A DNA stretch of 64,000 bases from Labrenzia sp. PHM005 (lineage in GTDB: Bacteria > Pseudomonadota > Alphaproteobacteria > Rhizobiales > Stappiaceae). Location of the stretch: contig NZ_CP041191.1 in NCBI RefSeq assembly GCF_006517275.1, forward strand, positions 3,715,001 through 3,779,000, in the 5' to 3' direction. Positions 63,445 through 64,000 of this stretch are shown here, in pieces. Position 1 is the stretch's first letter, and each line of letters begins with the position of its first letter. The position numbers were made by a program, and so were the translations under genes. The notes under the pieces are model-generated. The model saw only the letters and a list, made by a program, of their open reading frames with translations. It made no database searches and had not been told where the DNA came from.

Positions 63445-63724
63445 GATTTCTCCGGGAGAATGGGGCTTGATAATGGCACGCGGTATGAAAAGGCTACCAT
63501 AGGCAAAAAGGGAGTTATCTTTTCATTTCTATGATAATCTGAGTGGATTCAAGAGTTTGGGCAAGGTAACAACAAATGAGTCTGGAAGAAAATTTTCTAT
63601 TTGGACCGGAAACAGTCATTTTGTGACAGCCGCCACATGAAGATCCCAGACAGTTGTTATATTAAATTACACAAGGCCTCTGCACAGGACGCAGTGCCAC
63701 AGAATTATTGTACAGGAGACTGAC
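63445..63724. other. divergent intergenic region
   Basis: 280 nt between the GNAT gene and the exported-protein gene at the window end. AT-rich with no ORF that has a ribosome site. It should hold both promoters; none is clear enough to mark. Confidence 0.4.
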
Positions 63725-64000
63725 ATGACGGTCCTATCCGGTTTCTTCTTCGCCTGTCCGAAGTCCGCCCGGATGAAAGCTGCCGGTGCTGCCATCGGGG
63801 GCATTCTGGCAGCCGGGGCTGCGCAGGCTGAACCAATCGCACTTGTTCTGGACAAATCCGAAGCAGTGACGTTTCCAGCCTTTACAGAATTGTCTCCCGG
63901 CGATGTCGTGGAACTTGGCAATTCCGGGCATATCGATCTTCTCGACTACAGCGCCTGCCGCGAAGTTCGGATCACATCTGGCCGCGTCATGATCTCTTCG
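63725..64000 (+). CDS. exported protein of unknown function (partial)
   Basis: 92 residues from ATG 63725 (AGGAG 9 nt upstream), cut by the window end. A signal peptide of about 36 residues ends in GAAQA. The mature part EPIALVLDKSEAVTFPAFTE ... LSPGDVVELGNSGHIDLLDY looks like a small beta-rich domain of the kind seen in FecR-like or envelope sensor proteins. No firm family. Confidence 0.65.
   Translation, partial: MTVLSGFFFACPKSARMKAAGAAIGGILAAGAAQAEPIALVLDKSEAVTFPAFTELSPGDVVELGNSGHIDLLDYSACREVRITSGRVMISS

Overview
The window is a roughly 57-60% GC alphaproteobacterial chromosome segment. It probably comes from a marine Hyphomicrobiales (Rhizobiales) lineage such as the Stappiaceae (Roseibium/Labrenzia type). 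The placement is inferred from Rhizobiales-type flagellar genes (motB-motC-fliK, motE, flaF-flbT, short flgD) and a Rhizobiales-like flagellin C-terminus. No rRNA, tRNA, CRISPR array, insertion sequence or prophage was recognised.

Layout. (1) 1-5832, minus strand: a tight redox operon with three different Rieske [2Fe-2S] fusions: Rieske + GltB-like FMN domain, Rieske + thiamine-diphosphate enzyme, and ferric-reductase-like membrane domain + Rieske. It also has two tiny membrane proteins and a membrane-anchored Cys-rich protein cut by the window edge. A cation/proton antiporter lies just upstream. I do not recognise a described function for this set, and it is the best candidate for a new system. 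(2) 7434-18795: a catabolic island with a polyamine/spermidine-type ABC transporter, GMC and DAO flavoenzymes, a MocR regulator, and a divergent enolase-superfamily enzyme plus aldehyde dehydrogenase. A short motif (AGWCCAATT) recurs in both promoter regions, so MocR probably controls both units. (3) 19051-23413: acyl-CoA ligase with a DUF296-like partner, an alpha/beta hydrolase, a PilZ protein and a glycine-zipper exported protein.

(4) 23593-48561, plus strand: about 25 kb of flagellar genes (rod, P- and L-rings, MS ring, hook, hook-filament junction, export gate, stator partners MotB/MotC/MotE, one flagellin, FlaF/FlbT). A 16-base element, AGCYTCRCRCAAGYTY, precedes six blocks: flgB, motE, flagellin, fliF, flgE and flhA. 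Strong intrinsic terminators precede four of them (motE, flagellin, fliF, flhA) and one ends the cluster, which splits it into at least six transcription units. No rem/ftcR regulator lies between the transglycosylase and flgE. fliG, fliM, fliN, fliI, flhB, flgF and motA must lie elsewhere.

(5) 48711-54031, minus strand: M3 oligopeptidase, an EamA transporter broken by one frameshift, a DUF2306-like membrane protein, and a Tat-exported agmatine-deiminase-family protein overlapping a PNPOx-like flavoprotein. (6) 54517-59682, plus strand: a complete Liv-type ABC importer with a hairpin after the binding-protein gene. (7) 59901-64000: a small secreted protein in AT-rich DNA, a ChaA-type antiporter, an ornithine-cyclodeaminase-family protein, a GNAT acetyltransferase, and the start of an unknown exported protein cut by the window end.
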